A stretch of DNA of 64,000 bases, from the NCBI GenBank assembly GCA_032821775.1, contig JAVLRN010000012.1, positions 1,922,001 through 1,986,000 of the forward strand, written 5' to 3'. Under the pieces are notes generated by a model. That model worked only from the letters and a program-made list of their open reading frames with translations, made no database searches and had not been told where the DNA came from. Each line of letters begins with the position of its first letter. Position 1 is the first letter of the stretch. This stretch comes from Sanguinoderma infundibulare (taxonomy: Eukaryota > Basidiomycota > Agaricomycetes > Polyporales > Polyporaceae). The position numbers and the translations under genes were made by a program. Positions 25,628 to 37,684 of this stretch are shown one piece after another.

Positions 25628-26927
25628 CGCGGCTATTTCTGCTTGCTGGACGCCTCTTGGTCCGTCACCGTCGTAAGTTCCGTCACTTCGCGCTCGTGTG
25701 GTCGTCAATGGGGCGGGCAGGAGGGCCCGTGGACGTGTCGGTCGTAAGAGGGATAGACGTAGGCAAGACGCAGGAGGGCATCATGGGGCCTGGCTGGTTC
25801 TTGTGGACGGGCGATGACTGCGACATGCCTGAGCCTGCCGCCACTCAGCTGCCTCTGTCACACAGCCAGTCTAATCCGGTCAAGCGCGCTCTATCTCCCT
25901 TCTCTTTTCCTCGTTCTCCACAGCGTGGCTCGGAGAGTTAGGCGTTCACTTCGCTATCCCCGAAAGCGACCTCAAAAACATTCCAAGAATCTGCATTTCC
26001 GTCCAAACCTCGGCGTGCCTGTCGACTATACATGACGCTCTGGAGCTGTCAGCGACCATGGCCAGCCAGCGACCCAAAGGACAAACTGCGCACGACAGTT
26101 CGCTTCCCACCGTCTCTCCACTCCGTCGACATGACGATGGGCAGTAGCGGCCAATTGGCATGCATAGCATGAAGGTATTAGCCGTCTCGTATCCCGACGC
26201 TGTAAGCTCGGTTGTCGGGTTGCCAATTATGCGAGCCCACAACGCCGGGACACTGACGGCCGGTATCAAGCAGATACTTATGAGAGATGGCACGATGAGC
26301 CAACAGATGACGGATGTGAAAACAAGAACCCAGAATAGACCACAATGTGCGCTAACAAACTGCATGTCGAGCAATTATAGCCTGAGCTTGCACTAAAAAT
26401 ACTGTCCGACAACTCTGCACGTCTTTAGCCGTTGGGACAGTCCGCGTCAACAACAGAGGGGAGAGGGGCATGAGGAATGCAGTACGCAAACGAGGGAGAG
26501 GGAGAGACGACGTAACACGCTCGGATAAGGTCGGTCGTATATACGAGGGGCGCTCGCGGAAAGGAGAGGGACGACAGTCGGACAGGAAATCCGAAAAAAA
26601 CTGAGGACGAAGGACCGAGGACAGAAGACGAACGAGAGCCGAAAATAGAAACTATCACAACAACATATATCATAACAACATCGTGAGCGCATCCAACGGC
26701 AGACGGCATCCCCTCCGCCAGACGCCGTCTGCCGCTACCTGAGAATATGTAAACGAGCAGTCGACGGGAGGTGCGGGAGGGAGTAGCAGAAATCGTGAGG
26801 GGTAGTATCATGTACGATGGTATAGCACGTGCGGTGAGGTGACGAACACAAGCGATCAGTGGACCGGACGATGGAGGCGACAACAGGAAGCAGGGCAGAA
26901 TGAACAGGAACCATCGCGCACCAACGA
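25628..26927. other. intergenic, 1.3 kb
   Basis: This is the upstream region of GH17 and the 3' region of RhoGAP. A minus-strand ATG frame at 26365-25946 has a hydrophobic N-terminus but no other support. Nothing else was recognised. Confidence 0.4.
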
Positions 26928-29355
26928 TCACCCACGGTGGTTCGCGCCCCCGCTTGGTGTGCGCCCTGGCTGCACCGAGGCGCGCTTCTGCTTCTTGACC
27001 AGCTTCGCATGCCGCTCCTCCTCAGGTAATCGCCCGTTCCTCCCCGAAGGCAGCGTCCGCGACCGCGTCACTGCGACCATCGAATTCGATCGTGAAATAG
27101 GGGACTCGACCACTGGTGTTAGATGGCCAGTATCAATTGGCGGCTTCTCTGCAGACGTCCGCAGGCGCGGGTGGGTGGTTGTATGCGCCCAGTAGAACAC
27201 TAGAACGTACCTCCCGAGCGCTCCGTCGTCGTTCTCCGTCGGCCAATCTTCCGGGGAGGAACAGCCGCGTCCCTGCTAACAAGCTTCCAGCCGCCCGTCT
27301 CCTCATCTGAGCTTGACAGGATGTCCCCTACGGGTTCTCCCATTGGTACCGTAACCGCGCTGTCGGACGGCTTTGTTGTCGGAGGTGGTGGGATGTCGAG
27401 CATGAACCAGTCCTGGTGCTTGATCAAGAACTCGAGCACGTCCTGGCTGAGCTGATGCTCCTGCGGCGACATCTCGTGGTTGGGATGTGCGATCAAAGCT
27501 GGCCGGAAAATAACCGCCAGATCTGCCGGATGCCGATGATGGGTGCTCTCAGACTCGAGTCTCAGGTACAGAGAAGGCGTACGCACTCTTCGCCGTCATG
27601 AGGTTCTTGTCCGCCTTCCTAGCGAAGACGGACAACAAGTCGAGCACGTACAGCAGTAGGTACTGGTTTGCGCGGGGCATTGAACGAATCAACCGCTTGT
27701 ATGTCGCGATGATCTCGTCTTCGTTATGAGGTTTCTTGGCTGCAGCGGCGCGCATATCAGCACCGGGCGCTCTCACACGGCGGGATGCATTCGCCTCACC
27801 AAGCGCGTCTCGGAACTATATGCCCGCGTCAGATGTTGCCACACTTGGAAGAGGGCAGATAGGAATAGGGACACTCACTAAATGGTACATGTCGTGGGGT
27901 ATCACGGGTTCCTGCGGAGCGTCAGACGGTTGGGCAAGAGCATGCATTTGCTAGACGTACAGGCATCTGAGTGAGGTATCGTCGGAACACGCTTGCAACA
28001 TCATGTGTTGTGTACTGCTCTTTGTTCCATACGAGGTTCTTCCCATACTGTTCGCGGCGACGACCAAGGAGCCATAGACACCAGATGCAGGGGGTGCACA
28101 TGTTCCGAGGCAAGGGGCCGAACAAGGAATGCAAACACGACGGAGGGGAATGTTGATGAGAAAAAGTGGAGTGTCGTAGGAAAAATAGGACGCACCCGGG
28201 GAGCGGCCTCGAACAGAGCCTGCAGCTCTCGCATACGCTTATTTGACCCATTGACCCGGAACGTCCCCTCCACCTCCGTCGCTGCCGCACCCTCAATCAT
28301 CCGTCGGCACGCAGGACCAATAAATCGGACACGCACCATTCTCCTTGAGATACAACCCGCTTGGATAGGAGTGAGCGAGATGATGGATAGGGCGGGGGGC
28401 ACACGAGATCGCGCACGCACCATTTCGCGACCACGACGGGTATAAACCCCCACACGTACAGCTCCCCGTTCGCGTTCGCGGTCGAGATCTGCACGCTCGC
28501 GTGCTTGAGGCTCTCCTTGAGCGGCGTCCCGAACACGACGTGCTGCTCCGGGCCCGCGCCGCCGGCCCTCTTGCTGTCCTCCGCTTCCTTCTTGGCGCGC
28601 TGCGCGAACGTAAAGTTGTTCCACCACGTCTTCAGGCTCGCCTTGCTCATCGCCAGCGCCGCGGGCTCTTGTGTCTGCGCCTGGGTCGGGTTCGGGGCCT
28701 GGGCGGTCGTCATGGGTTCGGGCGGAGAGGCGGGAGAGGGGCTGCTCGCAGGCTGCTCCGGGGCGTGCGCTGTTCCCGTGGCCGTGCCCGTAACCGTTAC
28801 GGGGGTCCCAGGCTCGGTGACGGTCTGCGGCTGGGCGTGACTTTGGGCGTGAGGCGCGCGCGCGACTGTTGTTGCGGCGGCTCCAGCGGGTCCTGCTCGG
28901 GGTCCTGCCTGTGGTCCGGCAGAGGTGGGTGGTGGTGTGGGTGGTACTGATGCTGCTCCCTTTCCTCCTCCGAGGCTCAGGTCGATGCTGAGGCTGAATG
29001 GGCGGCTGGGGTTGTCGACGGTGTTGGATCGGCGGCGATGGCCTCGCGCGAGGAGGCCAAGGAGCGGTATGCGGCGGGTTCGGGAGGCCAGGGCGGAGAA
29101 CGGAGAACGAGGGTGTGATCGAGGCGTAGGCGCGTGCTTGCCACAGGCGTCAGGCTCGGTCGTTATCACAGTCGTCGGTCGCTGTGCTAGCTGTCTGTCC
29201 GCGGCGGGGCAGGCGTGGAGAGTCGCAGAGGATGGCGGGGCAAGGGCGGGGGATTGGAGACTGGAGACCCGGGACAAGGCGCGATTGGCGAATGCTTCCG
29301 GATCCGTGGAGCCCCACCGTTGGGCTCGTGTGCTAGTCCTTAGTCGGCTGCCCAT
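26928..29355 (-). CDS. Rho GTPase-activating protein (SAC7/BAG7-like)
   Basis: RhoGAPs switch off Rho-type GTPases that steer actin and wall synthesis. The start at 29355 opens a long low-complexity N-terminus rich in Pro, Ala and Thr. The RhoGAP domain then runs from GELYVWGFIPVVVAKCGLYL through VEGTFRVNGSNKRMRELQ (arginine finger in GTFR), YTTHDVASVFRRYLTQMP, RSMPRANQYLLLYVLDLL and VIFRPALIAHPNHEMS. After the domain comes a Ser/Arg-rich tail ending TPSGGANHRG (stop 26928). A 23-nt exon (28337-28359) encodes the GLYLKEN part. The VWGFIPVVVAKCG lead-in is typical of the SAC7-like fungal group. No PH, SH3 or BAR domain is visible. Confidence 0.88.
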
Positions 29356-29877
29356 TTCGGCTCGCCCAGCTCGCTGTGATCACTGCTACAGTACAGATAT
29401 TTCTTGCACACGGCGTCGGCGTGCCGACATGGGCTGCGGGTACAGCTACAGGTAGATAGGATGCGCAGCGTGCAGTTCGGGTTCGCATGTCCATGGCTGA
29501 GCTCCTCTACAAGTACGTACAGCTTTACGCAGGCACAGACAGATCACCGAAGTAGCTATTCCCCGGGAGCTCGATATGGGATGCTGTATTGAACATGTGG
29601 TCCAGAATGTGACATTCAAGGGCTCTTTACTTGCGCGATCGTACAAATCCGGCCATCCGACAGCGCCACAAGTCATCTGGGTCACCTCCACAAGCCTCCC
29701 ACAGTACCTCCACTCACTGCGCAAGCTTGGCGCAAGCGGGAAAGGTCACAGTGTGGCTGCCAATATAATCGCCGTCTTCGGCGTCGGAAGCCTAGAGGCC
29801 TAGACACTCAGGTGAGTGAAATCAAGATGGATGATTTCAGCAACAAGCGTACCTGATCTGCAAACAGCTATGCTGTC
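29356..29877. other. intergenic, 522 bp
   Basis: RhoGAP promoter and 3' end of the DUF6535 gene. Nothing else was recognised. Confidence 0.45.
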
Positions 29878-32081
29878 TTAGGCAGGCTGAGCAGCGCCAT
29901 TCGCAAGATGACCCTGGGGCTGCACTCGCGCCCGCTGCGCGATACCAGTCCGATGCAGTGAACAGGTCCCGAGCATTTCCCGGAGCAGATGGTTCTCTTC
30001 CCGCGAAAGCTCCAGGAGGCCAAGCTGGACGCCCTCCAAGAGCACTTCCGGCAACGCGGCCTCAACAAGGTCCGCATCCTTCTCCGCAAGGGCAGCGAGG
30101 CTGGAGACGAGCTTGCTCGCGTTGCGCGGCTCTTGTCTCATACCCTCCTCATTGCCTCTCTGAAGGAAACGGGTTAGGTCGCGAAGCAGCTCCTGAAGTT
30201 GCTGCCGATGATACGGCGTCGTCTCCCCTTCTTTACGGCTGGACCCGTGAGGGAGGAGGACCACGACGCACGTCTTCATGAACAGGTCGGGGATATTATG
30301 TTGATAACATTCCTTGGCAAATGACACTAGGCTGCCAATTACTGGACTCAGGTGAGGATATATTCTTTCGGGGGAGTCGTAAAGCTGACTTACCTGTTGG
30401 ATGAGAGGAGTACGACCACCCTGGAAGCGTGCCTTCGTGCAGCAAATTGATCGCAGCGCGACGGAGTCGGAAAGGCTCGTCCCTGTCAACCAGACTGGCC
30501 ACGCCAGTCAACACCGACCGAATCAAGGATCGGACGCCCTTTTCAGCTGTGCTCGCTCCGAGGGTGAACTCCCACAGACTCCAAAGTACGTCCACTGGAC
30601 CAATCGTGGAGGAGTCGTGGTCGCGCGGCAGACACTGTAGTAGCCTTAGCAACATGTGTGCCGTCCGCGACCTCGTTTCCTCATCGAAATCTGCTCCAGC
30701 GTCGCGCAGGACATCGCTGCAGGACCGCGCCCGCACTTGGGAGATGAGAGCGGTGGAAGAGATGTGAAGTTTCCGCGCGATGATCCGGAATACGAGCTTG
30801 CTGGCTGTCTCAGCACTGAGCTCGGGAATGACGGTGGTAAGGCGGTCTAGCACGTCGTAGTGGTCCAGGTAGGTTGTGTGTATCCACGTCATGGCTTTCA
30901 GGTCGAGTTCGTCCTGCATCTGTCGGGTTTGAACCGCACTGCTGTCGCGTTCTCCCCAGTTCGTGAAGTTGGATTTTCGTGTCAACCGGTTCTTGAGTTG
31001 TTCGGAAGCGTGTGAGGATCGACGGGTTCCATTGACAAGTCGGAGTCTTCGAACCCATTTGATGACGCGCGTGCATGTACGGATGACGACCCAGGCCTGT
31101 GGTGACTTGAAGGGGCAGCGTTTGGAGAAGGCAGGTGTGACGGTAGTGATGGCGTAAACGAGCAGGGAAGCAGCGACCAAAGACGTCACGATAGCAGCCA
31201 CTACAGATTGCAGGAAGAAGAGGAAGTCGACGAGGCCGGCAAGGAATAGGATGAGGGATATCTCTAGCAATATGGGGAGTAACTGCATGATTTCGGGTAT
31301 ATGCCAGGTGATGAGTCCCTCGAATCTGTGTTGGCGTAGTCGGACGCTGTCACGGGAAGATAGTGAAACGGCGGCCATGTATTCTCGGAGCCATTGTTTA
31401 ACCATTATCCCTATCAGGGCGGACAAGAGTGCGCACACTAGACTGCTGAAGCAAAGTGCATTGATGCGCACCGCCTGCATAGAGGGTTGGGCGGAAAGCC
31501 GTGGTGAGGGAACGGAGGGGGACGTCGAGTTGCCGTTGAGTCGCTGCAGCTGTTGGGAGATTGTTTCCAGGACCAGGATGGTGGGCTGAGATGGATCAGG
31601 CTGTAGAAGTTTGTAGACTTCCATGTCAAACGCGGTGACAATTGCAGAGAATAGACCAGCCTGGATGAGCATAATTGAGGTTATTGCTAAAACTTGGCAA
31701 GGCTGAGGGCTACGTACGAAGACAAGGAGGGTATCAACTTCCTCTTTCCAATCCCGAACCATAGCTTCGTCATGTTCCCTCATCAAGCAGGAGTAGAATG
31801 ACCAGTCGGCAGGGAGATCATCGCGGTCTATGTTCTGGATAACGGTCAGCGGGGGATGAGCACATCAGGGGCCGCAAGTCATGAGTACCTCTCGCGGATT
31901 TCGTCGAATGCCAGAAGGATGGAGAAGGGGACGGATGGGGGGATGAGTGGACATTGGGCACAAGGGTGGTGGGGAGTAAGTGCTTGGGGTGAATGATTGG
32001 GGCTGTCCCTGGGGTCTTGATATAAACGTGAATCTCAGCAACAATCAGGAAGCATCGGTGCATCCAAGCTGGCTGCGGCAT
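29878..32081 (-). CDS. DUF6535 domain membrane protein
   Basis: DUF6535 proteins are a basidiomycete-expanded family of unknown function. The hallmark is visible after splicing: DWKEEVDTLLVF joins AGLFSAIVTAF across an intron with a GTACGT donor. It is followed by QPDPSQPTILVLETISQQLQ, a second membrane segment (LVCALLSALIGIMVKQWLRE) and two more hydrophobic segments (LLPILLEISLILFLAGLVDF and AIVTSLVAASLLVYAITTV). A long helical C-terminal region carries no known domain. The last intron joins SSHPT to VIGSLVSFAKECYQ, and the stop is at 29878. The 5' end is uncertain: exons reading IDRDDLPADWSFYSCLMREH and, before it, FWHSTKSAR are in frame, and the ATG at 32081 is the furthest one I could reach. 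Confidence 0.8.
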
Positions 32082-32495
32082 CTACAGAAGTTCGTTAGAT
32101 ATCAAACTCAAAGAGAGAAGCATGATCAGGGGAACTGACAGGCTTTGAACAACTCTGCAGTGTACCCCAGTAGTTCGGGTTCCGCTAGCCTGTTAGCATC
32201 CTTCCGGATTGCAGTAGTATTATAGGGCATCGGTCATTCTTTCTAGAGACGATGTGCGAACGGTGTGGACGAGAGCCGCCACTCGGACTAGCGCCCATTA
32301 AATGAGTCGCGGGCACGTGAGATACGCGTCGAAGGACAGGCGTCTATGAGCACGCGGAGCATGTTCGAGTTTGGGCGTCCGAGTCCGAGTGCTGGCCTCA
32401 ACCTGCTTTGTGGACCACGACCACGTCTGCCGTCCTGCGCGGCCCTGTCCCTCACTCCTTTCTTTTCCTCCAGCTCTTCCTCAGCGATACCAACC
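32082..32495. promoter_or_regulatory. divergent promoter region, 414 bp
   Basis: This lies between the DUF6535 gene (-) and the GBD/FH3 gene (+). A pyrimidine-rich tract (TTTCTTTTCCTCCAGCTCTTCC) lies just upstream of the ATG at 32496. No TATA box was evident. Confidence 0.4.
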
Positions 32496-34878
32496 ATGTT
32501 CAAAAGCATCCTACCTTCGAGGCGCATCCCGTCCTCCGACTTCCAGATGCTCACCTCCCCAATAGATCCCCCAGAACCAGAATCTAACGGCAAAGAGAAC
32601 TACTTCGCACTCCCGTACGACTCCACCATGACCACCAACGCGAAACCAAAGACAGAGAAACGAAAGAAGTTCAAGGGTACCGTCCCCCCTGAACAAGAGA
32701 CACCCCAGGATTTCGACAGGTTACTGGTGAGCCCTCTTTCCGCTTGACTCTGGCTGTGCCCGGCGTCCCCGTCCCTCAGCAATTCGATCCTTGCTGCCAC
32801 GATTCTATGTGTACTTGACTTGAAAGATACACCAGCATGCCGGAGCGTTATCTTGTTCTCTGGTGGTCGTAGCGTGCCGGGTACTTACTTTGCGCGTCCT
32901 GCAGGACGAACTCCAAATTCCATCGACTCTCCGGCCCAAACTAGCCACCATGGACCCTACAGTCAAGGCCGCCTTCCTCAGATCCTCTCACGTCCTTGCC
33001 CAGATGAAGCCCGCCCCTGCCCCCCTCACTCCCCGCACCCTCCGCCGCGTTCACAGCAGCGAGTCAATGCTCTCTTCCCCTCGACCGCTCAAGCCCTCCT
33101 TGGAAGAGTACGATCTCACGGACGCACCCGTCATCCCCACGGCCTTCGGCACTAGCCGTTCTCGCGGCAAGTCCGTTGACGTGCGGAGGCAAGCCCTGGA
33201 CCCCAAGCCAGCCCCGGTCGCACCGCTAAAGGTCTCCAAGGACAAGAAGAAATCCTCCACTACGCCCGACAAGTATGTCAAGATTCTCCTCTCACAGTCG
33301 AGCACGAGCATGGACATCGAGCTCGTCAAGAAGCTTCGGCTCCTTCTACGGAACGAGTCGGCGAGGTGTGTTGGATGCATGTTCATCTCGAACCCTCAAA
33401 GTCTGACCGTCTTGTAGCTGGACAGAAGCTTTCCTCCAGCATGGCGGCTTCGACGCCATTCTTACTCGTCTAAATGAGATCCTCGACCTAGAGTGGCGGT
33501 ATGTGTTTTATTATTCCTGTCCATTGTATTCTGGATGCTCATGCGTCTCCCACAGAGAAGAACAGCATGACGACCAGATGCTTCACGAGCTCCTACGCTG
33601 CGTCAAGGCACTGACTACTTCCGCCGTCGGTTGTGCAGCGCTCCGGGCCCACTGTCCAGCACCGTTCGACAAACTGATCTCTCTCCTCTACTCGGACAAA
33701 AAACCTGGTGATGTCCCCACACGGCAGCTCATTGTCGAGCTCCTCCTCAGCTTGTTCGACTTGTATCCCCCCTTCTCCCTTCCGTCTACTGGCAGCACGG
33801 TAGCGGGCCTGTCACACTCCCGATCGCGCTCGGTCCCTTGGGAGCTCTCGTCCAGCGCGATGAGCTCCACCAGCAACTTGGTCGTTCTCCCCCATCCTCA
33901 CGCCACCCTCTTCTCATTGATCAAGTCCTTGTTGCTCACCCCCGCGCCACCCCCAAGTGAGGCACCCGGTACACCCATTGAGCCTCACGCCTTCATCGAG
34001 GAGCTGCATCGGCCTCGTGTCTACAAGGCCTACCTTCAGGAGCTCAGTGACGTCTGCAGAGACTACTTCTGGGTCTTCTGCCATCCCAGCAATGCGATCT
34101 GGGAACTCAACGAGACCGACGAGGCCAAGGTCGAGAAGCCTCGTGCACCGGGCGGGATGACTGGCGGCGTGGAGTTTGAAGCGATGTGCTACATGGTGGG
34201 TTATCATGGGTTGCGATTCGTCAATCGCCGGGTACTGATGCGCCGTATGCAGACGATGCACTTCAAGTTCCTCAACGCCATCGCCAGCCACGTCCGCACG
34301 CTCAACATGCCGAGGGACCACGAGCATTCGGCATACCGGTTCCACCAGGATATGTTCCTGTCCGGGATTGAGCGCATCATCTCGGTACGTCCTCGTCGCT
34401 GACTATATGCGCGCCCATACGCGAACTCGCACTCACCGGTCCGCTTTTGCAGGTCGCGCGCAAGGCGTCGACCACGTACTACCCGACGCTCCACCTCGAG
34501 ATCGCGCGGTATGTCGCGGCTGCCGGTCTCTCGGGCGTCGATATTCCCTGGTCGCTCTCGCGCATGATCGGCCAGCCGCCGGCGGCGATGCGCAAGCAAC
34601 CTACTCCCGCTCGTCCTATCGTCCCCGCCGCTCTCGCCCTGGGTCTGCCGTTCGCGTCGCGGACGCCGCCGTCGAGGAGCACTCCGACGACCCCGACGAA
34701 GCGCAGCGCCCCCCCGGCTGTGATTGCCGGGTACGGCGCGCAACCGACCCATGCGGGCCCTGTTTACCCGTCGGGGTATGGCGGTGCGGTCGCTGCTGCT
34801 GCACAGAGCCGGACGTCGCTCGATGTTGAGCGTGCGCGGGCGCCGCAGAGCAGGAAGGTCACGCCGATTTTCAACTGA
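32496..34878 (+). CDS. GBD/FH3 domain protein (formin-type GTPase-binding region without FH2)
   Basis: The start at 32496 opens MFKSILPSRRIPSSDFQMLT. The central region matches the armadillo-like GTPase-binding/FH3 module of diaphanous formins: KYVKILLSQSSTSMDIELVK, KLRLLLRNESA, then SWTEAFLQHGGFDAILTRLN, LLRCVKALTTSAVGCAALRA and PTRQLIVELLLSLFDLYPPF. A conserved C-terminal block reads EFEAMCYMVGYHGLRFVNRR. The tail is Pro/Ser/Thr-rich and ends QSRKVTPIFN (stop 34876-34878). No FH1 or FH2 actin-nucleating domain follows, so this is not a formin. By family it is expected to bind Rho-GTPases and act in polarity or septation; that role is inference. Five or more introns are present. Confidence 0.8.
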
Positions 34879-35425
34879 GGCCTGGCTTGCCCGCCGCGAT
34901 GGGGTCTGGTCTCGGGATGATAGAATCTGACGAGACGACATGGACGATGATTTGCACAGTGACGACATCTTGAGTATATGCTTTCTTATTTTCTCTTATG
35001 TTGGATTGTTTTCTCATCGGTTCACATTCACTTCTTTCTGTTTTTATGTTGTGTTTGATTAATGCGTTGCGTGGATGCTATGTGCTTGTACTTATATGTA
35101 TGCCTGAACAGAGGATTGCGTCGAACCTACTTCAGTGGGATGGAGAATCGTTTTGACCACGTGCTTGCCCTCGGAGTAGACGCGGCGGTAGTTCAGAAGT
35201 TCATACTTGCTCAGCAGCCTTTCACTGACCCACTCTCAGTCAACGTTCCACCCGTCTCATAACATCTAAACATCCCTCGTACTAGATCGCCAATACCGCC
35301 TTGGCAGGCCCTCTTTGGTTGGATTTGGGCGGCAAGAGATAGGTTTAAACTTAAGATCGGATACTTCGTCTGACTGGATCTAATCCACCCTGGACAGGAT
35401 TCAGGACAAACGCAGCGAAAAAACG
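34879..35425. other. intergenic, 547 bp
   Basis: An AT-richer 3' region follows the GBD/FH3 gene (TTTTATGTTGTG, TTCTTATTTTCTC). No gene was recognised. Confidence 0.45.
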
Positions 35426-37322
35426 ATGTGTTTACCACTTTTCCGTAAGGTCAAAGGTATGCCAGTCTTGTTTTATTTGCGATATGCTCTAGATGCTTAC
35501 TTAGCCACATCTTCGTACCCCATTCATAGCCTCTGGATCTCCGGATAGAATCATCAATCACAATTCGGATCCCAGTGCTGGGAGCCGTGAAATACTGCGA
35601 TCCTCTGTGAAAGACTCGGGTGGTGCTCGGATCGACTTGACAAGAACAGCGACTCCGAGACGCTACCGACTGATCGATTGTCGACAATACTATGTACGGC
35701 ACGATCTTCTCTGCATTCACGAGTCCACGGATCTATCTTCCGTTCCCTATGCCGCAATCTCATATATCTGGAAGGGCAATAGGACACCACCCCAGGGGAG
35801 CGGAGAACCACAGACGGATGTCGCCTCGTTCACCGTAGTCGGCATATCCGAGGATGGAGACCCCACCAGCGTCTCTGTTCTCTACAGCGCGTGCACTGCT
35901 GCGCTGTCAGACGGTGTGCAATGGCTCTGGTTGGACTGTCTGTGCATCATCCAGACGAACAGTGAGGACAAGGCTTGGCAAATCCAGCGCATGTACGACA
36001 TATACCGCGGCTGCCGCGTCAGCGTCGTTCTCCCCGGCGGTCTCTCGCGCCTCGTGCCCGTGGACGAGGAGACCGGGTGGATCACGCGGGGGTGGACCCT
36101 TCAAGAGGTCGTCGCGCCGCCCGATGCCGTCGTCCTATTTTTATGGGCCTTCGGTTCTGGACGATGGGAAGGATGGGAAGGGGGCGTTGTTGGCAATGTA
36201 ACGGAGGTCTGCCTGGGGGTCTCAGCGAAGATGCCTCTGGGACAGCTTCTCAGGGCATGCCAACTACTCTCAAGCGCTCACCTGGACCCCAAACGACAGC
36301 TCGAAGGAATCCCGCGATGACATCTCGCCGAGCGTCCTCGGCGATTACGGCAACTCGAGCGTGGGGGGACCTTGCAGGCAACGGAGCCGGAGGAGAAGGC
36401 CATGGCGCTCTGGCAGGCGTCCATGCTCCGCGCGTCCTCTCGGCCGGTCGACATGGTGTTCAGCATCATGGGCGCGTTCGGGGTCACCCTCGACCCCCGC
36501 GCATTCCACAAGAAGGACCGGATCGGGGCCACCGTCGCGCTCGGGCAGGGCATCCTCCACCAGGGAGGAAAGCTCGTGTCGCTCGGGGTGTCGCTCGACA
36601 TCCGCCCGTCGCGGTTTATCTCTTCGTTCCCGGACTTTCCTATCACGAACGTCGACGGTACTGTGCTTTGGAGCCAGCGACGGGTTCCTGTGCAGCCTAA
36701 CGTATCGGACGCGATATATGACATCGACGCCTTGAACGATGAGGTGGACGACGAGGACGTCTCTTCAGTCTTTCTCAATACTGGCTTAGGGACGTATCGA
36801 GAGGGTCTATGGATGACGACGGCTACCTCACCATGTCCACGAAAGCCGCGCCGATCGTCTCCACCGGACAGGTTTTCGGGCGTCGCCGCACAAACCTCGT
36901 TCAGAACAACGACGATGCCTCCATTGCAGCGTTCTCGGATGTGCCGCATGGTGTGATCCGCATCGCCAGGACGCATCTGGGACATCCCTCGTTCCGACGC
37001 AGATGACGAACCACCGCAGACCGACCTGCTTGAGCCCGAGTCACGAATGAGGACGTATATCGTCATTGTTGGGACGTCCAAACGCTTTCGCCTGGACCCC
37101 ATTTACCAACCAGATCCACGTCCTATCGGCGGGATTGTCCTCCCAGAGATGAGCCCTATACGTGCATGCGCAGTGGAGGAGCACCGACCAGGCAAGTTCC
37201 ATCGATCGTCGACATTCCTTCTGGACGAGAAAAGATTCGCGGCTACCATAGCAAGATGGCCAGTGCTCTTCGTGGCCATCGGAGGTCCCGAAGAGCTCCC
37301 CTCTGGACTGCAGGGTCGTTGA
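35426..37322 (+). pseudogene. HET-domain (heterokaryon incompatibility) pseudogene
   Basis: HET proteins trigger growth arrest or cell death after incompatible fusion. The first exons are intact: ATG 35426, MCLPLFRKVK, then an intron ending before SGSPDRIINHNSDPS. The HET core reads YRLIDC, VPYAAISYIWKGN, WLWLDCLCIIQTNSEDKAWQ and TRGWTLQEVVAPPDAVVLF. After that the frame breaks. The segment reading DDISPSVLGDYGNSSVGG leaves frame at a run of six G (36363-36368), and the following QATEPEEKAMALWQASMLRA is in another frame. Further shifts separate GLGTYREG from the DDDGYLTMSTKAAPIVSTG segment, and again before DIPRSDADDEPPQTDLLEPE, which leads to RTYIVIVGTSKRFRLDPIYQ and a stop at 37322. At least three shifts over conserved-looking sequence make this a decaying gene unless they are assembly errors. 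Confidence 0.75.
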
Positions 37323-37684
37323 TCTGGGTTGGACAATGGCTGCGGTCGAAAATCTACAGCAAGCGTGAATTCCTTTAGCTGGTGGTTCCGTCGACCACGC
37401 CCCGGCTTTGACCGCGATAGACCACACTCCGGCGAGCTCTGACTTGCGTTAGTATTCATAGTAATCTGCTACTAGTGGGTATACCGCATGTTCGCTTTCA
37501 GCGAACGAAGGTTTCATTGAGGTCGTAAGCATGCATATGAAGATCATGGTGGCGTACACAGTGTACCAAAGTCATATATTGTCCTTTGTCGTACAAGGTC
37601 GTACACAGTCGTCAATGTCTTTCGTGGTCTCAGAGCCAGGGGCATAGGTTTCATAGCAAAGGATTCGCTAACGTCTCTCAAACG
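37323..37684. other. intergenic, 362 bp
   Basis: This lies between the HET pseudogene and the stop of the next minus-strand gene. Short repeats of GTCGTACA-like motifs occur near 37580-37610 (TGTCGTACAAGGTCGTACACAG). No gene was recognised. Confidence 0.4.

Noticed and set aside
25946..26365. minus-strand frame with a hydrophobic N-terminus (MQFVSAHCGLFWVLVF)
   Set aside because: No splice partners or conserved motif; probably chance in the 1.3-kb gap, though a small membrane protein cannot be excluded.
26425..26931. 168-codon minus-strand frame
   Set aside because: It ends where the RhoGAP 3' UTR should lie and is Ser/Pro/Leu-rich without motifs.
37041..37427. 128-codon minus-strand frame
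   Set aside because: Antisense to the C-terminal part of the HET pseudogene, whose plus strand reads recognisably (RTYIVIVGTSKRFRLDPIYQ).
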